A DNA stretch of 24,362 bases from SZUA-448 sp964602475 (GCA_964602475.1 CAZRRN010000041.1:1-24362), one strand, 5' to 3'; shown: positions 7,743 to 15,939, counted from the first letter of the stretch. A program made the numbers and translations. Notes: generated by a model from the sequence alone, not told the origin.

Positions 7743-9242
7743 TTGAAAAGAAGCGGCCGTATAGAAATCAATTCAAAAAAATACAGGATAGTATTCTGCA
7801 TTCTTACCTTTCTTTTACCCGTTCTGACTCTGGCTCTTGTTGCGGTCGATTTGTTTTTGTTCTGCATCCCCCAGGTTGTCTTCTATCTGTTTACTGCCGT
7901 CTCCGCTGCAGTCTGCCTCCTTTTTTTTCGCTGTTTTCATGGCAGGAAGTTTTTTTGCATTCTATCAATTGTCTTTGTGATTCTGATTACCGGAGCCGCA
8001 ACACTTTCAATCTATATTAATCCGTATTTCAATAGTGTTTCGATGCATTCCTATGGAAATACCGATGATTATGATACTTTTTATACTTATAAAGAAGCCA
8101 CCGAAGACCTGGCGTATATCATTCGCAGTATCGAGCAGATTCACCCGATTGCCGAAGATGCATTCCCGGCCGTGATGACCGAAGCTTATAACGAACAGCT
8201 GCAGCTTTTATCCGGACTTTCTTCGATTGCGCTGATCGATGTCTGGAGGGCAGCAGAAACAATCCTGTCTTCCATTTCCGATGCCCACACCGCCTGTTAC
8301 CCGTATTTTGCAGAGCCTCATTACCTTCGCACGGTTCAGCAGAACCGTGATCTTAACCGTACCCTGATTGCCATTAACGGAGAATCCCTTTCCGAGCTGG
8401 TTCAAAACCGGTCCGGACTCTTCTCCTATGAAATGCAAAGCTATGCTGCTGCCGGTCTTGGGAATAAGGTCATCCAACTGGAATGGATGACGTATTTCGG
8501 ATATGATCTTTCCTCCGGTGTGACATACCGCTATGAAGATTCAGACGGACAGAGCTACGAAGAAACCTGTTATACGGAAGATTTTATCACGCTGGAGGAA
8601 TACTACACTCTGTACGATATGACTGCTTCCTCCTATGTCCCTTGGGAATACAGCATTCATCCGGAAGAAGATTATGCAGTACTTACACTCGACAGCTGTA
8701 ATTACAGCAGAGAATACTGTCGTCTGCTCGCTGATTTCTTTACCGAGGTGAAAGAAAACGGAATCGATTATATTGCTGTTGATCTGCGTGGGAATGGTGG
8801 CGGAAATTCGATGGTTGCAAATGAATTCCTTCGTTATCTCGATATCGACAGCTACAACACCGAGACATTTCACTGGCGGCTCGGCAGGATCAGCTTTGAC
8901 GTCGATGACAATCCAATCAGTAATGATCGCTTTGAGGAGCTTATCTTTACCGGCGATCTGTATGTACTGACAGACACCGTTTCTTTCAGCTCCGCCATGC
9001 TCTTTGCGCAATATGTGACTGACAATGAGCTTGGCACTCTGATTGGAGAAGCTCCCGGAAATAACCCGAACGGCTATGGAGATATTGTAACTCTTCAGCT
9101 TCCAAACAGTAGTCTTCTGTTCTGTGTTTCAACAAAGCGGTTTACCCGCGCAGATCCATCCAACGGAGATGTTGTTTCTCCTGATATTTACTGTGACGGC
9201 GATCTCGCATTCGAGGTTTTTCTGGATACCATCGTACAGTAG
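7743..9242 (+). CDS. Membrane-tethered S41 family peptidase
   Basis: A 499-residue protein with three hydrophobic segments (about 15-40, 42-62, 70-92) and an extracytoplasmic S41 (tail-specific/Ctp-type) serine peptidase domain. Visible S41 landmarks are ISDAHT (178-183), VDLRGNGGG (346-354), and DTVSFSSAMLFAQY (411-424), in which S416 or S417 is the likely nucleophile, followed by GEAPGNNPNGYGD. There is no obvious PDZ domain, so it is closer to the tricorn/IRBP-like S41 proteins than to CtpA. It begins with TTG after GGGAG, about 8 bases. The strong terminator at 9304-9344 ends the message. Its substrate is unknown; its position suggests a link with the DUF4173 protein. Confidence 0.85.
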   Translation: MKRSGRIEINSKKYRIVFCILTFLLPVLTLALVAVDLFLFCIPQVVFYLFTAVSAAVCLLFFRCFHGRKFFCILSIVFVILITGAATLSIYINPYFNSVSMHSYGNTDDYDTFYTYKEATEDLAYIIRSIEQIHPIAEDAFPAVMTEAYNEQLQLLSGLSSIALIDVWRAAETILSSISDAHTACYPYFAEPHYLRTVQQNRDLNRTLIAINGESLSELVQNRSGLFSYEMQSYAAAGLGNKVIQLEWMTYFGYDLSSGVTYRYEDSDGQSYEETCYTEDFITLEEYYTLYDMTASSYVPWEYSIHPEEDYAVLTLDSCNYSREYCRLLADFFTEVKENGIDYIAVDLRGNGGGNSMVANEFLRYLDIDSYNTETFHWRLGRISFDVDDNPISNDRFEELIFTGDLYVLTDTVSFSSAMLFAQYVTDNELGTLIGEAPGNNPNGYGDIVTLQLPNSSLLFCVSTKRFTRADPSNGDVVSPDIYCDGDLAFEVFLDTIVQ

Positions 9243-9296
9243 GCGCTACACCCCGCCATATAGAAGTTCTCCTTTGTTATTTGAACTATATACCGG

Positions 9297-9350
9297 TAAA
9301 AAGAAACGCATAAAACAGACCTTTGCCATCTGTTTTATGCGTTTTTAATT
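9297..9350. terminator. Bidirectional terminator between S41 peptidase and carB
   Basis: A perfect 16-bp stem (AAACGCATAAAACAGA at 9304-9319 with its complement at 9329-9344) and a 9-base loop. T runs on both strands serve the rightward S41 gene and the leftward carB. Confidence 0.95.
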
Positions 9351-9358
9351 ACGACTCG

Positions 9359-12300
9359 TTATTTACGCAGCTCCTGCAGGGAATGAACCTGCAGCTTGCC
9401 CTGCTTCTTTACTGCGGATATTCCTTCCGCAGTTGCCTTGGCAGCTGCCATGGTGGTAATATACGGAACATGCGCCTTAATCGCATTCTTTCGAATGTAA
9501 CTGTCATCAAATACCTTTTCTTTTCCGGCCGGTGTATTAATGATCAACTGAATTTCACCGTTCATAATGGCATCGACAATATTCGGACGTCCTTCCTGTA
9601 TCTTGAAAATCTTCTTCACCGGAATTCCTGCAGACAGAATTGTGTCATAGGTTCTTCCGGTTGCAAGAATCTTAAATCCGCATTCGTCGAATACTCTTGC
9701 AATATCGGCAACCTCAGGCTTATCCGCGGAGTTCACACTGAACAGTACCGTGCCTTCGAGGGGAAGCTTTGTCTGCGTTGCTTCCTGTGCTTTATAAAAA
9801 GCTTCGCCAAAGCTGGTTGCAAGTCCGAGTACCTCTCCGGTAGACCGCATCTCCGGTCCGAGCAGCGGATCGACCTCAGGAAACATGTTGAACGGAAATA
9901 CCGCTTCCTTTACACCATAGTGGTCGTAGGTCTTTTCCTTCAGCTCCGGTACCGGTGAAGGTTTCCCGGTCAGCTCCGATGTAATAATCTGGGTCGCAAG
10001 CTTTACCATGTTGATGTCACAAACCTTGGACACCAGCGGTACAGTACGGGAAGCACGCGGATTTGCCTCAATCACATAAACCTTATCGTCTTCAATTGCG
10101 TACTGCATATTCATCAGACCACGGACTTTCATTTCGACCGCTATCTTTCTGGTATATTCTTTAATTGTATTCAGATTCTTTTCTGAAAGATTCTTTGATG
10201 GCAGGATGCATGCCGAATCTCCCGAATGGATTCCGGCAAGTTCAATATGCTCCATGACTGCAGGTACGAAAGCATGGGTTCCGTCGCTGATTGCATCTGC
10301 TTCCACCTCTGTTGCGTGCTTCAGGAACCGGTCAATCAGAATCGGACGGTCGGGTGTTACACCGACTGCCGCCAGCATATATCCGCGCATGCTTTCCGGA
10401 TCATGAACGACTTCCATACCACGTCCGCCAAGGACAAAGGATGGGCGAACCATAACCGGATATCCGATCCGTTCTGCGATTGCAAGGGCTTCTTCCACAG
10501 TCGTCGCCATTCCTGCTTCCGGCATGGGAATCCCAAGCTTCTCCATCATTGTACGGAACAGATCACGGTCTTCTGCCATATCGATGACTGCAGGCGGTGT
10601 TCCGAGAATATTCACACCTGCCTTTTCCAGATCATCTGCAAGATTCAGCGGTGTCTGACCGCCGAACTGTGCGATTACTCCGACCGGCTTCTCTTTCTCA
10701 TGAATGCTTAAGACATCCTCAAGCGTCAGCGGCTCAAAATATCGCTTGTCTGATGTATCATAATCGGTCGAAACCGTTTCTGGATTACAGTTTACTATAA
10801 TAGTCTCAAATCCGAGCTCACGCAGGGCAAATGCTGCATGTACGCAACAGTAATCAAACTCAATTCCCTGTCCGATCCGGTTCGGACCTCCACCCAGAAT
10901 CATGATTTTCGGACGATCCTGTGAGGATTCTGATTGATCTGCTGCATTATAGGTTGAAAAATAATATGCTTTATCTTTGGTTCCGCTGACATGTACTCCT
11001 TCCCAGCCTTCGGTTATACCATAGGAAAGGCGTAATGCACGGATTCCCGTTTCCTTGACCTTCAGAAGGCTTGAAAGGTATTTATCTGCAAATCCGTCCT
11101 TTTTCAGCTCTGACATGCGATCCTTCGTTAGCAGTCCGGCAAGATCGCCGCAAGCACCTTCGACAAATCCGGACTTAGCCGCATCTGTCAGAAGCTGTTC
11201 CTCTTCCTCTACAAGTTCTTTCATCTGTTCGATGAAATAATGCTTGATTTTAGTCAGCTGGAACAGTTCTTCTACGGTAGCGCCCTTTCGAAGTGCCTCG
11301 TACATGACAAACTGGCGCTCACTAGTTGCAGTATGGAGCATTTCAATCAGTCTGTCCTTGGTCAGCTCATGAAAATTCTTCGCAAATCCAAGTCCGTAGC
11401 GTCCCGTCTCCAGACTTCTGATTGCCTTCTGGAATGCTTCTTTGTAAGTCTTTCCGATGCTCATGACTTCGCCTACGGCACGCATCTGCGTTCCGAGCTT
11501 ATCTTCTGCACCTTTGAATTTTTCAAATGCCCAGCGGGCAAATTTGATTACAACAAAATCCCCACCCGGCTTATACTGATCCAGTGTTCCGTGAACTCCA
11601 CAGGGAATCTCATCCAGCGTCAGACCGGAAGCAAGCATTGCCGAAACAAGCGCAATCGGAAAACCGGTTGCTTTGGAAGCCAGCGCGGACGAGCGGGAGG
11701 TTCTCGGATTTATTTCAATTACAACCACGCGGTCTGTTACCGGATCATGCGCAAACTGTACATTGGTTCCTCCGATTACTTCAATCTTCTCAACAATGCT
11801 GTATGCCATTTTCTGCAGCTTCTTCTGCAGCTCTTCGGAAATGGTCAGCATCGGAGCGGAGCAGAACGAATCACCGGTATGTACCCCGACCGGATCGATA
11901 TTTTCAATGAAGCAGACAGTAATCATGTTGTTCTTGGCATCCCGTACCACTTCAAGCTCAAGCTCTTCCCAGCCAAGGATTGATTCCTCCACCAGTACCT
12001 GTCCAACGATACTTGCCTGAAGTCCGCGGGCTATTACGGTTTTCAGTTCTTCTACGTTATACACCATTCCGCCGCCGGCTCCGCCCATCGTATAAGCCGG
12101 GCGCAGAACAACCGGATAACCGATTCTCTCTGCAATGGCAAGACCTTCCTCTACACTGTATGCTACTTCACTGCGCGCCATCCCGATTCCGAGACTGTTC
12201 ATGGTCTTCTTGAATTCAATACGATCCTCGCCGCGTTCGATGGCATCCACCTGCACACCGATTACTTTCACGTTGTATTTATCCAGAATCCCTGCAGAAG

Positions 12301-12607
12301 CAAGCTCCGAGCAAAGGTTCAGTCCAGACTGTCCGCCAAGATTCGGCAGAACTGCGTCAGGTCGCTCCTTCGCAATAATCTGCTCCAGCCGTTCAACATT
12401 CAGCGGCTCGATATAAGTCACGTCTGCCGTTGCAGGGTCGGTCATAATTGTTGCCGGATTGGAATTAACCAGAACAATCTCATAGCCAAGACTGCGAAGA
12501 GCCTTACATGCCTGTGTTCCGGAATAATCAAATTCACATGCCTGTCCAATAATAATCGGACCCGACCCGATAATCAGTACCTTATGAATATCTGTTCTTT
12601 TTCCCAT
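9359..12607 (-). CDS. carB: Carbamoyl-phosphate synthase large subunit
   Basis: Makes carbamoyl phosphate from ammonia, bicarbonate and two ATP for pyrimidines and arginine; ammonia normally comes from glutamine through CarA. About 1082 residues in the usual order: carboxyphosphate ATP-grasp half starting KVLIIGSGPIIIGQACEFDYSG, oligomerisation segment (about 400-550), carbamoyl-phosphate half starting KIMILGGGPNRIGQGIEFDYC, and the C-terminal MGS-like allosteric domain (from about 935, VLFSVNSADK...ILATGRTYDTI). Length fits the family (E. coli CarB 1073). The upstream in-frame ATG at 12619 overlaps GGAGG, so I start at 12607 (SD spacing 5). It follows the purF-like gene; no carA is in the window. 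Confidence 0.97.
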   Translation of the reverse strand: MGKRTDIHKVLIIGSGPIIIGQACEFDYSGTQACKALRSLGYEIVLVNSNPATIMTDPATADVTYIEPLNVERLEQIIAKERPDAVLPNLGGQSGLNLCSELASAGILDKYNVKVIGVQVDAIERGEDRIEFKKTMNSLGIGMARSEVAYSVEEGLAIAERIGYPVVLRPAYTMGGAGGGMVYNVEELKTVIARGLQASIVGQVLVEESILGWEELELEVVRDAKNNMITVCFIENIDPVGVHTGDSFCSAPMLTISEELQKKLQKMAYSIVEKIEVIGGTNVQFAHDPVTDRVVVIEINPRTSRSSALASKATGFPIALVSAMLASGLTLDEIPCGVHGTLDQYKPGGDFVVIKFARWAFEKFKGAEDKLGTQMRAVGEVMSIGKTYKEAFQKAIRSLETGRYGLGFAKNFHELTKDRLIEMLHTATSERQFVMYEALRKGATVEELFQLTKIKHYFIEQMKELVEEEEQLLTDAAKSGFVEGACGDLAGLLTKDRMSELKKDGFADKYLSSLLKVKETGIRALRLSYGITEGWEGVHVSGTKDKAYYFSTYNAADQSESSQDRPKIMILGGGPNRIGQGIEFDYCCVHAAFALRELGFETIIVNCNPETVSTDYDTSDKRYFEPLTLEDVLSIHEKEKPVGVIAQFGGQTPLNLADDLEKAGVNILGTPPAVIDMAEDRDLFRTMMEKLGIPMPEAGMATTVEEALAIAERIGYPVMVRPSFVLGGRGMEVVHDPESMRGYMLAAVGVTPDRPILIDRFLKHATEVEADAISDGTHAFVPAVMEHIELAGIHSGDSACILPSKNLSEKNLNTIKEYTRKIAVEMKVRGLMNMQYAIEDDKVYVIEANPRASRTVPLVSKVCDINMVKLATQIITSELTGKPSPVPELKEKTYDHYGVKEAVFPFNMFPEVDPLLGPEMRSTGEVLGLATSFGEAFYKAQEATQTKLPLEGTVLFSVNSADKPEVADIARVFDECGFKILATGRTYDTILSAGIPVKKIFKIQEGRPNIVDAIMNGEIQLIINTPAGKEKVFDDSYIRKNAIKAHVPYITTMAAAKATAEGISAVKKQGKLQVHSLQELRK

Positions 12608-12608
12608 C

Positions 12609-12645
12609 TTATCCTCCATCGAAGCGATTTTTGCGGAGATCTGCT
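12609..12645 (-). repeat. 37-bp direct repeat, copy next to carB
   Basis: Identical to 12747-12783. On the minus strand it runs from GCAGATCTCC to GGAGGATAA and supplies the carB Shine-Dalgarno. ATCTCC near its start can pair with GGAGGAT at its end, which could mask the ribosome site. Confidence 0.95.
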
Positions 12646-12648
12646 ATG

Positions 12649-12671
12649 AGAAATTTGCGAATGCAATTTCT
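12649..12671. repeat. Hairpin C of the purF-carB spacer
   Basis: AGAAATTTGC (12649-12658) pairs with GCAATTTCT (12663-12671) with a one-base bulge and a 4-base loop. Nearest hairpin to carB. Confidence 0.8.
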
Positions 12672-12682
12672 TATATGCAATC

Positions 12683-12709
12683 TTAAATTGAGGCTTCGAC
12701 TCAATTTAA
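12683..12709. repeat. Hairpin B of the purF-carB spacer
   Basis: TTAAATTGAG (12683-12692) and CTCAATTTAA (12700-12709) form a perfect 10-bp stem with a 7-base loop. No T tract follows on either strand. Confidence 0.88.
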
Positions 12710-12757
12710 TTATTGAAAAATCAGCGCATCTGCGTGATTTTTCAATTTATCCTCCAT
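12710..12757 (-). CDS. Possible 15-codon leader peptide between purF-like gene and carB
   Basis: The upstream repeat copy ends in ATGGAGGATAAATTG; reading from that ATG gives MEDKLKNHADALIFQ and a stop. The TTG four codons on lies 5 bases after the repeat's GGAGG, the same geometry as the carB ATG after the other copy. The open frame covers hairpin A, so translating it would unfold that hairpin. It shows no run of Arg or pyrimidine-related codons. Whether it is translated is unknown. Confidence 0.3.
   Translation of the reverse strand: MEDKLKNHADALIFQ
12712..12746. repeat. Hairpin A of the purF-carB spacer
   Basis: ATTGAAAAATCA (12712-12723) pairs perfectly with TGATTTTTCAAT (12735-12746), and CGCA/TGCG extends the stem after a one-base bulge, giving about 16 pairs with a 2-base loop. 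Confidence 0.92.
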
Positions 12758-12783
12758 CGAAGCGATTTTTGCGGAGATCTGCT
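12747..12783 (-). repeat. 37-bp direct repeat, copy next to purF-like gene
   Basis: Identical to 12609-12645 at an offset of 138 bases, and begins 6 bases after the purF-like stop. It contains a full Shine-Dalgarno GGAGG followed at the proper distance by a TTG. Confidence 0.95.
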
Positions 12784-12788
12784 TCCTT

Positions 12789-14285
12789 TTATTCTTTTCC
12801 GTTCCAGCAATAGGTGCAAAGCTTGCACTGGTCGATTCCGACTGCATCGCACATATCGTCCAGACGGTTAAATGCCAGTGTTGTAAAATTCAACTGCTTA
12901 CGGATGACTTCCAGCATTTCTTTATAATTCGTACTTTCCGGATTCGCATAATCGGCAAGTACTTTTTTCATAACGTCTGCCGGAGGGTTTTTTCCGCAGG
13001 AGCCGCTGCAGGTATCGCAGCCTGCATCAGTTTTCGGAACCTCACCAACGGTTGTTCCACCGGTCTCCCAGCCTTCACGTTCAGCGATTACCCGGCGGGT
13101 AATCAGATCCATTTCCGAAGAGGATCGTGAGAAATTCAAGTATTTACATCCATGCAGTAACGGCGGACAGGCCGGACGGATATGAACCTCTTTCGCTCCG
13201 CTGCTGTAAAGAAATTCGGTAGTTTCCCTCAACTGGGTTCCGCGTACAATGGAATCGTCAATGAGCAGAAGACGCTTGCTTCGAATCAGTGCATCGACCG
13301 GAATCAGCTTCATTTTGGCAATCAGATTTCTCTGTGACTGGTTGGTTGGCATAAAGGACCGCGGCCAGGTCGGAGTGTATTTGATAAATGGCCGGGCAAA
13401 CGGAATTCCCGAAGCATTCGCATATCCAATCGCATGCGGTGTCCCCGAGTCAGGTACTCCTGCCACCAGATCCGGTTTCACATTGTCCCTCTTTGCCAGC
13501 TTTTCTCCACAGTGATACCTCATTGCTTCGACACTGACTCCCTCATAAGCAGAGGTCGGATAACCGTAGTATACCCAGAGAAAAGTACATATTTTCATGT
13601 CCTTCATCGGCTGCCGGACAGTTTCCACAGTTTCCGGAGTGATATAAACGATTTCTGCCGGTCCGAGTTCCTTATAATCCGTATATCCAAGATTCAGATA
13701 GGCAAAGCATTCAAAAGAAGCACAGAAAGCGCCTTTTTTCTTTCCGATGACAAGAGGTGTTCGTCCCATCCGATCTCGAGCAGCGTATATCCCCTCCGGT
13801 GTCAGGAGCAGAATCGTCATGGAACCGTCGATTACTTCCTGTGCGTACCTGATACCGTCAGCGATGGTATCCTTCTGGTTGATAATTGCCGCTACAAGCT
13901 CCGTGGGATTGATGTCGCCTCCGCTCATCTCAAGAAAATGAGGATTCCCGTGCTTGAAAATGTCAGCTATAAGCTCACACATGTTATTAATTTTACCGAC
14001 CGTTGTAATCGCGTAGGTTCCAAGATGCGAACGTACCATCAACGGTTGCGGTTCGTTATCGGAAATACAACCGATTCCGAGTCTGCCCTCCATCTCGCCG
14101 AACTCCCGATCAAATTTCGTGCGAAACGGAGAATTTTCAATGTTGTGTATTGCCCGGTTAAAGCCGTTCTCCCCGTAAACCGCCAGTCCACCGCGGCGGG
14201 TGCCGAGATGCGAATGGTAATCCGTACCGAAGAAGAGGTCAAAAACACAGCTTGTCTTTGAAGCCACACCAAATATTCCGCCCAT
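12789..14285 (-). CDS. purF: PurF-like amidophosphoribosyltransferase paralogue lacking the glutaminase cysteine
   Basis: Canonical PurF uses an N-terminal cysteine to take ammonia from glutamine and adds it to PRPP, opening purine synthesis. Here the 498-residue protein starts MGGIFGVASK: codon 2 is GGC (Gly), not Cys. Other glutamine-site features are also lost; the usual HNGN is TTVGKIN and the RYST region reads GIGCIS. The phosphoribosyltransferase half looks intact, with the PRPP loop LLLIDDSIVRGTQLRE (about 359-374) and C-terminal cysteines (CDTCSGSC and CKLCTYC) placed where Fe-S ligands can occur. I recall MGG-type PurF homologues in clostridia and Bacteroidetes, so this is a subfamily rather than a fresh mutation. 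SD AAGGAG is 6 bases from the ATG. Its own promoter is at 14338-14366; carB follows. Confidence 0.85.
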   Translation of the reverse strand: MGGIFGVASKTSCVFDLFFGTDYHSHLGTRRGGLAVYGENGFNRAIHNIENSPFRTKFDREFGEMEGRLGIGCISDNEPQPLMVRSHLGTYAITTVGKINNMCELIADIFKHGNPHFLEMSGGDINPTELVAAIINQKDTIADGIRYAQEVIDGSMTILLLTPEGIYAARDRMGRTPLVIGKKKGAFCASFECFAYLNLGYTDYKELGPAEIVYITPETVETVRQPMKDMKICTFLWVYYGYPTSAYEGVSVEAMRYHCGEKLAKRDNVKPDLVAGVPDSGTPHAIGYANASGIPFARPFIKYTPTWPRSFMPTNQSQRNLIAKMKLIPVDALIRSKRLLLIDDSIVRGTQLRETTEFLYSSGAKEVHIRPACPPLLHGCKYLNFSRSSSEMDLITRRVIAEREGWETGGTTVGEVPKTDAGCDTCSGSCGKNPPADVMKKVLADYANPESTNYKEMLEVIRKQLNFTTLAFNRLDDMCDAVGIDQCKLCTYCWNGKE

Positions 14286-14337
14286 TGGAATCTCCTTGTT
14301 TCTTCGTATATTTATTCAAACTCTTGTTCCTTGTGAG

Positions 14338-14366
14338 AGTATACGAGAAAGAAGGTTCAATGTCAA
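14338..14366 (-). promoter_or_regulatory. SigmaA promoter of the purF-like/carB operon
   Basis: On the minus strand TTGACA (14361-14366), 17-base spacer, TATACT (14338-14343), about 50 bases before the start codon. Two direct copies of TAACAATC (14369-14376 and 14393-14400 region) lie just upstream of it and could be an activator or repressor site. Confidence 0.88.
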
Positions 14367-14413
14367 GTAACAATCTCTAATTTTCGCAGGTTAACAATCC
14401 TTACGCATTTCTG

Positions 14414-14848
14414 TTATACTACGCCCTTCTGCAGCATAATGTTGGCATATAAGGCGCTCTCTCCGGTTGCGATCACAGCATACGCGGTTCGCGCCTCCTC
14501 GTAGAATCTGAAACGTTCAATCTGACCGACTGCCTTGGCACCCCGTTCGTCTGCCTCACTTACAAGCCGGGTATATTCCTCCCAGATCGGAGTCTTAACA
14601 GGATCGTTCTTCATAACCTCCATCAGCTGTACCGGATGCTCCACATAGGTATCTAACGGAAATACCTTTAATATGGCTTCAAGAATGTCACAGGTACCGT
14701 GCCCGTCCATTCGGATTACAATCGCATTCTTTCCGATGGATTCCGACGGAAAATTACCGTCTGCAATCACAATCCTGTCACTATGTCCCATTTCGCATAA
14801 CACCTTCAGCAGCTCTGGGGATAGGATTTTAGGAATTCCTTTTAACAT
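14414..14848 (-). CDS. fucU: FucU/RbsD-type sugar mutarotase
   Basis: A 144-residue cytoplasmic protein that would interconvert sugar anomers (L-fucose for FucU, D-ribose for RbsD). The start MLKGIPKILSPELLKVLCEMGHSD with histidine 22, IADGNFPSES, then RMDGHG and the C-terminal TAYAVIATGESALYANIMLQKG are typical of the FucU branch. Length is normal. The ATG follows GAGGAG by 8 bases. It is the third gene of a leftward operon after a zinc dehydrogenase and an aldo/keto reductase, so the substrate is likely a free aldose oxidised or reduced by them. The stop is about 50 bases from the purF-like promoter; no terminator was seen between. Confidence 0.9.
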   Translation of the reverse strand: MLKGIPKILSPELLKVLCEMGHSDRIVIADGNFPSESIGKNAIVIRMDGHGTCDILEAILKVFPLDTYVEHPVQLMEVMKNDPVKTPIWEEYTRLVSEADERGAKAVGQIERFRFYEEARTAYAVIATGESALYANIMLQKGVV

Positions 14849-14914
14849 AAGTTTGTCTCCTCATAATGTTTTTGTATAGATTAGAAAACCGTTCGGTATG
14901 ATTTGAAGACTGCG

Positions 14915-15901
14915 TTAATCCCACAAATCTTCAAAGCCCTTTGCTTCTTTCCAGAGAAATACCTGTCCTTTAATCAGACGACAGTTTTTATCTGCTTTTT
15001 CTATTCGTTTCATTTCCTCCGCTGTCAGCGGGTCCTCTGTCACACAATTCAGATTCGCAGCATACTGCGGTTCTTTGACGGAAAATGGAATCGGAATCTG
15101 TCCGCGTTGTACAGCCCATTTCAGACAGATTATTGCAGGATGAACATGATGTGCCTCCGCAGCCTCAAGAATTTCAGGCATCTGTGTATCCACAACATCG
15201 CAGTCGGTTCTATCTCGTTCCGGACGGGACGGTGAACCGATCGGGCAGTACCCGATTGGCAGTATATTGTGCTTTACGGCGTAATCGAACAGCTCCGGTT
15301 GCTGAAAGGACGGGTGGCACTCCATTTCCAGTGCTGCAGGCTGAATCCTGCAAAGCGGAAGAATCTGTTCCAGTTTTTTAACCGTCATATTTGACATTCC
15401 GATATAACGGACCAGTCCAAGTTCCACCAGCTGTTCACACTGTCTCCAGGTCTTCATATATTCGTCAACGGAGAACGGTTTGGAATCCGGATTTCTGGAA
15501 TCCCCGTCACAGTGCGGAGCATGATAATTCGGAAACGGCCAATGAACAAAAAATAAGTCCAGCTGCGTAAGCCGCAAATCCTTCAGACTTTGCTTGCAGG
15601 AGGCAATCACCTCGTTGTGCTTATCGTTCCATACCTTGGAGGTAATGAACAATTCCTCTCTGGTAACGATTTTTTCCTCAAAGACACGCTCCAGAACTTC
15701 TCCGATTCTGTCTTCATTCTGGTAGACTGCGGCACAGTCAACCAGCCGGTATCCATACTTTATTGCTCCATACACCGCTTCCGACACCTGCTCTGCGTTG
15801 TATTTATCTGATCCAAAGGTTCCCAGACCGATTCCCGGTATTCTCTCTCCGGAAAATAGTTTACGTCTTGGTACCATGAAAAGCTCTGCTTTTTCTTTCA
15901 T
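14915..15901 (-). CDS. Aldo/keto reductase
   Basis: NAD(P)H-linked oxidoreductase of about 328 residues with a TIM-barrel layout. The catalytic tetrad is visible: Asp in YRLVDCA (D55), Tyr in AAVYQNE (Y60), Lys in ITSKVWN (K89) and His in FFVHWPF (H120), numbered from my start. The C-terminal PIPFSVKEP segment replaces the usual IPK(S/T) cofactor motif. It contains an insertion with NYHAPHCDGDSRNPDSKP after the histidine. I start at 15901 because GGAGG overlaps the upstream in-frame ATG at 15913 and sits 5 bases before 15901. It lies between the zinc dehydrogenase (26 bases before the upstream ATG) and fucU (66 bases after), suggesting action on an aldose or related polyol. Substrate unknown. 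Confidence 0.92.
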   Translation of the reverse strand: MKEKAELFMVPRRKLFSGERIPGIGLGTFGSDKYNAEQVSEAVYGAIKYGYRLVDCAAVYQNEDRIGEVLERVFEEKIVTREELFITSKVWNDKHNEVIASCKQSLKDLRLTQLDLFFVHWPFPNYHAPHCDGDSRNPDSKPFSVDEYMKTWRQCEQLVELGLVRYIGMSNMTVKKLEQILPLCRIQPAALEMECHPSFQQPELFDYAVKHNILPIGYCPIGSPSRPERDRTDCDVVDTQMPEILEAAEAHHVHPAIICLKWAVQRGQIPIPFSVKEPQYAANLNCVTEDPLTAEEMKRIEKADKNCRLIKGQVFLWKEAKGFEDLWD

Positions 15902-15939
15902 TCTTTCCTCCATGCCTTGATTCTCTTATCTTTCTTATC

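Noticed and set aside
9323..9958. Plus-strand open frame overlapping the carB end
   Set aside because: Begins inside the terminator stem and lies opposite a clear carB domain.
12649..12746. Hairpins as rho-independent terminators between purF-like gene and carB
   Set aside because: None is followed by a T run on the minus strand.
14369..14400. TAACAATC copies as a true PurBox
   Set aside because: They lack the CCGAAC core and are direct rather than inverted.
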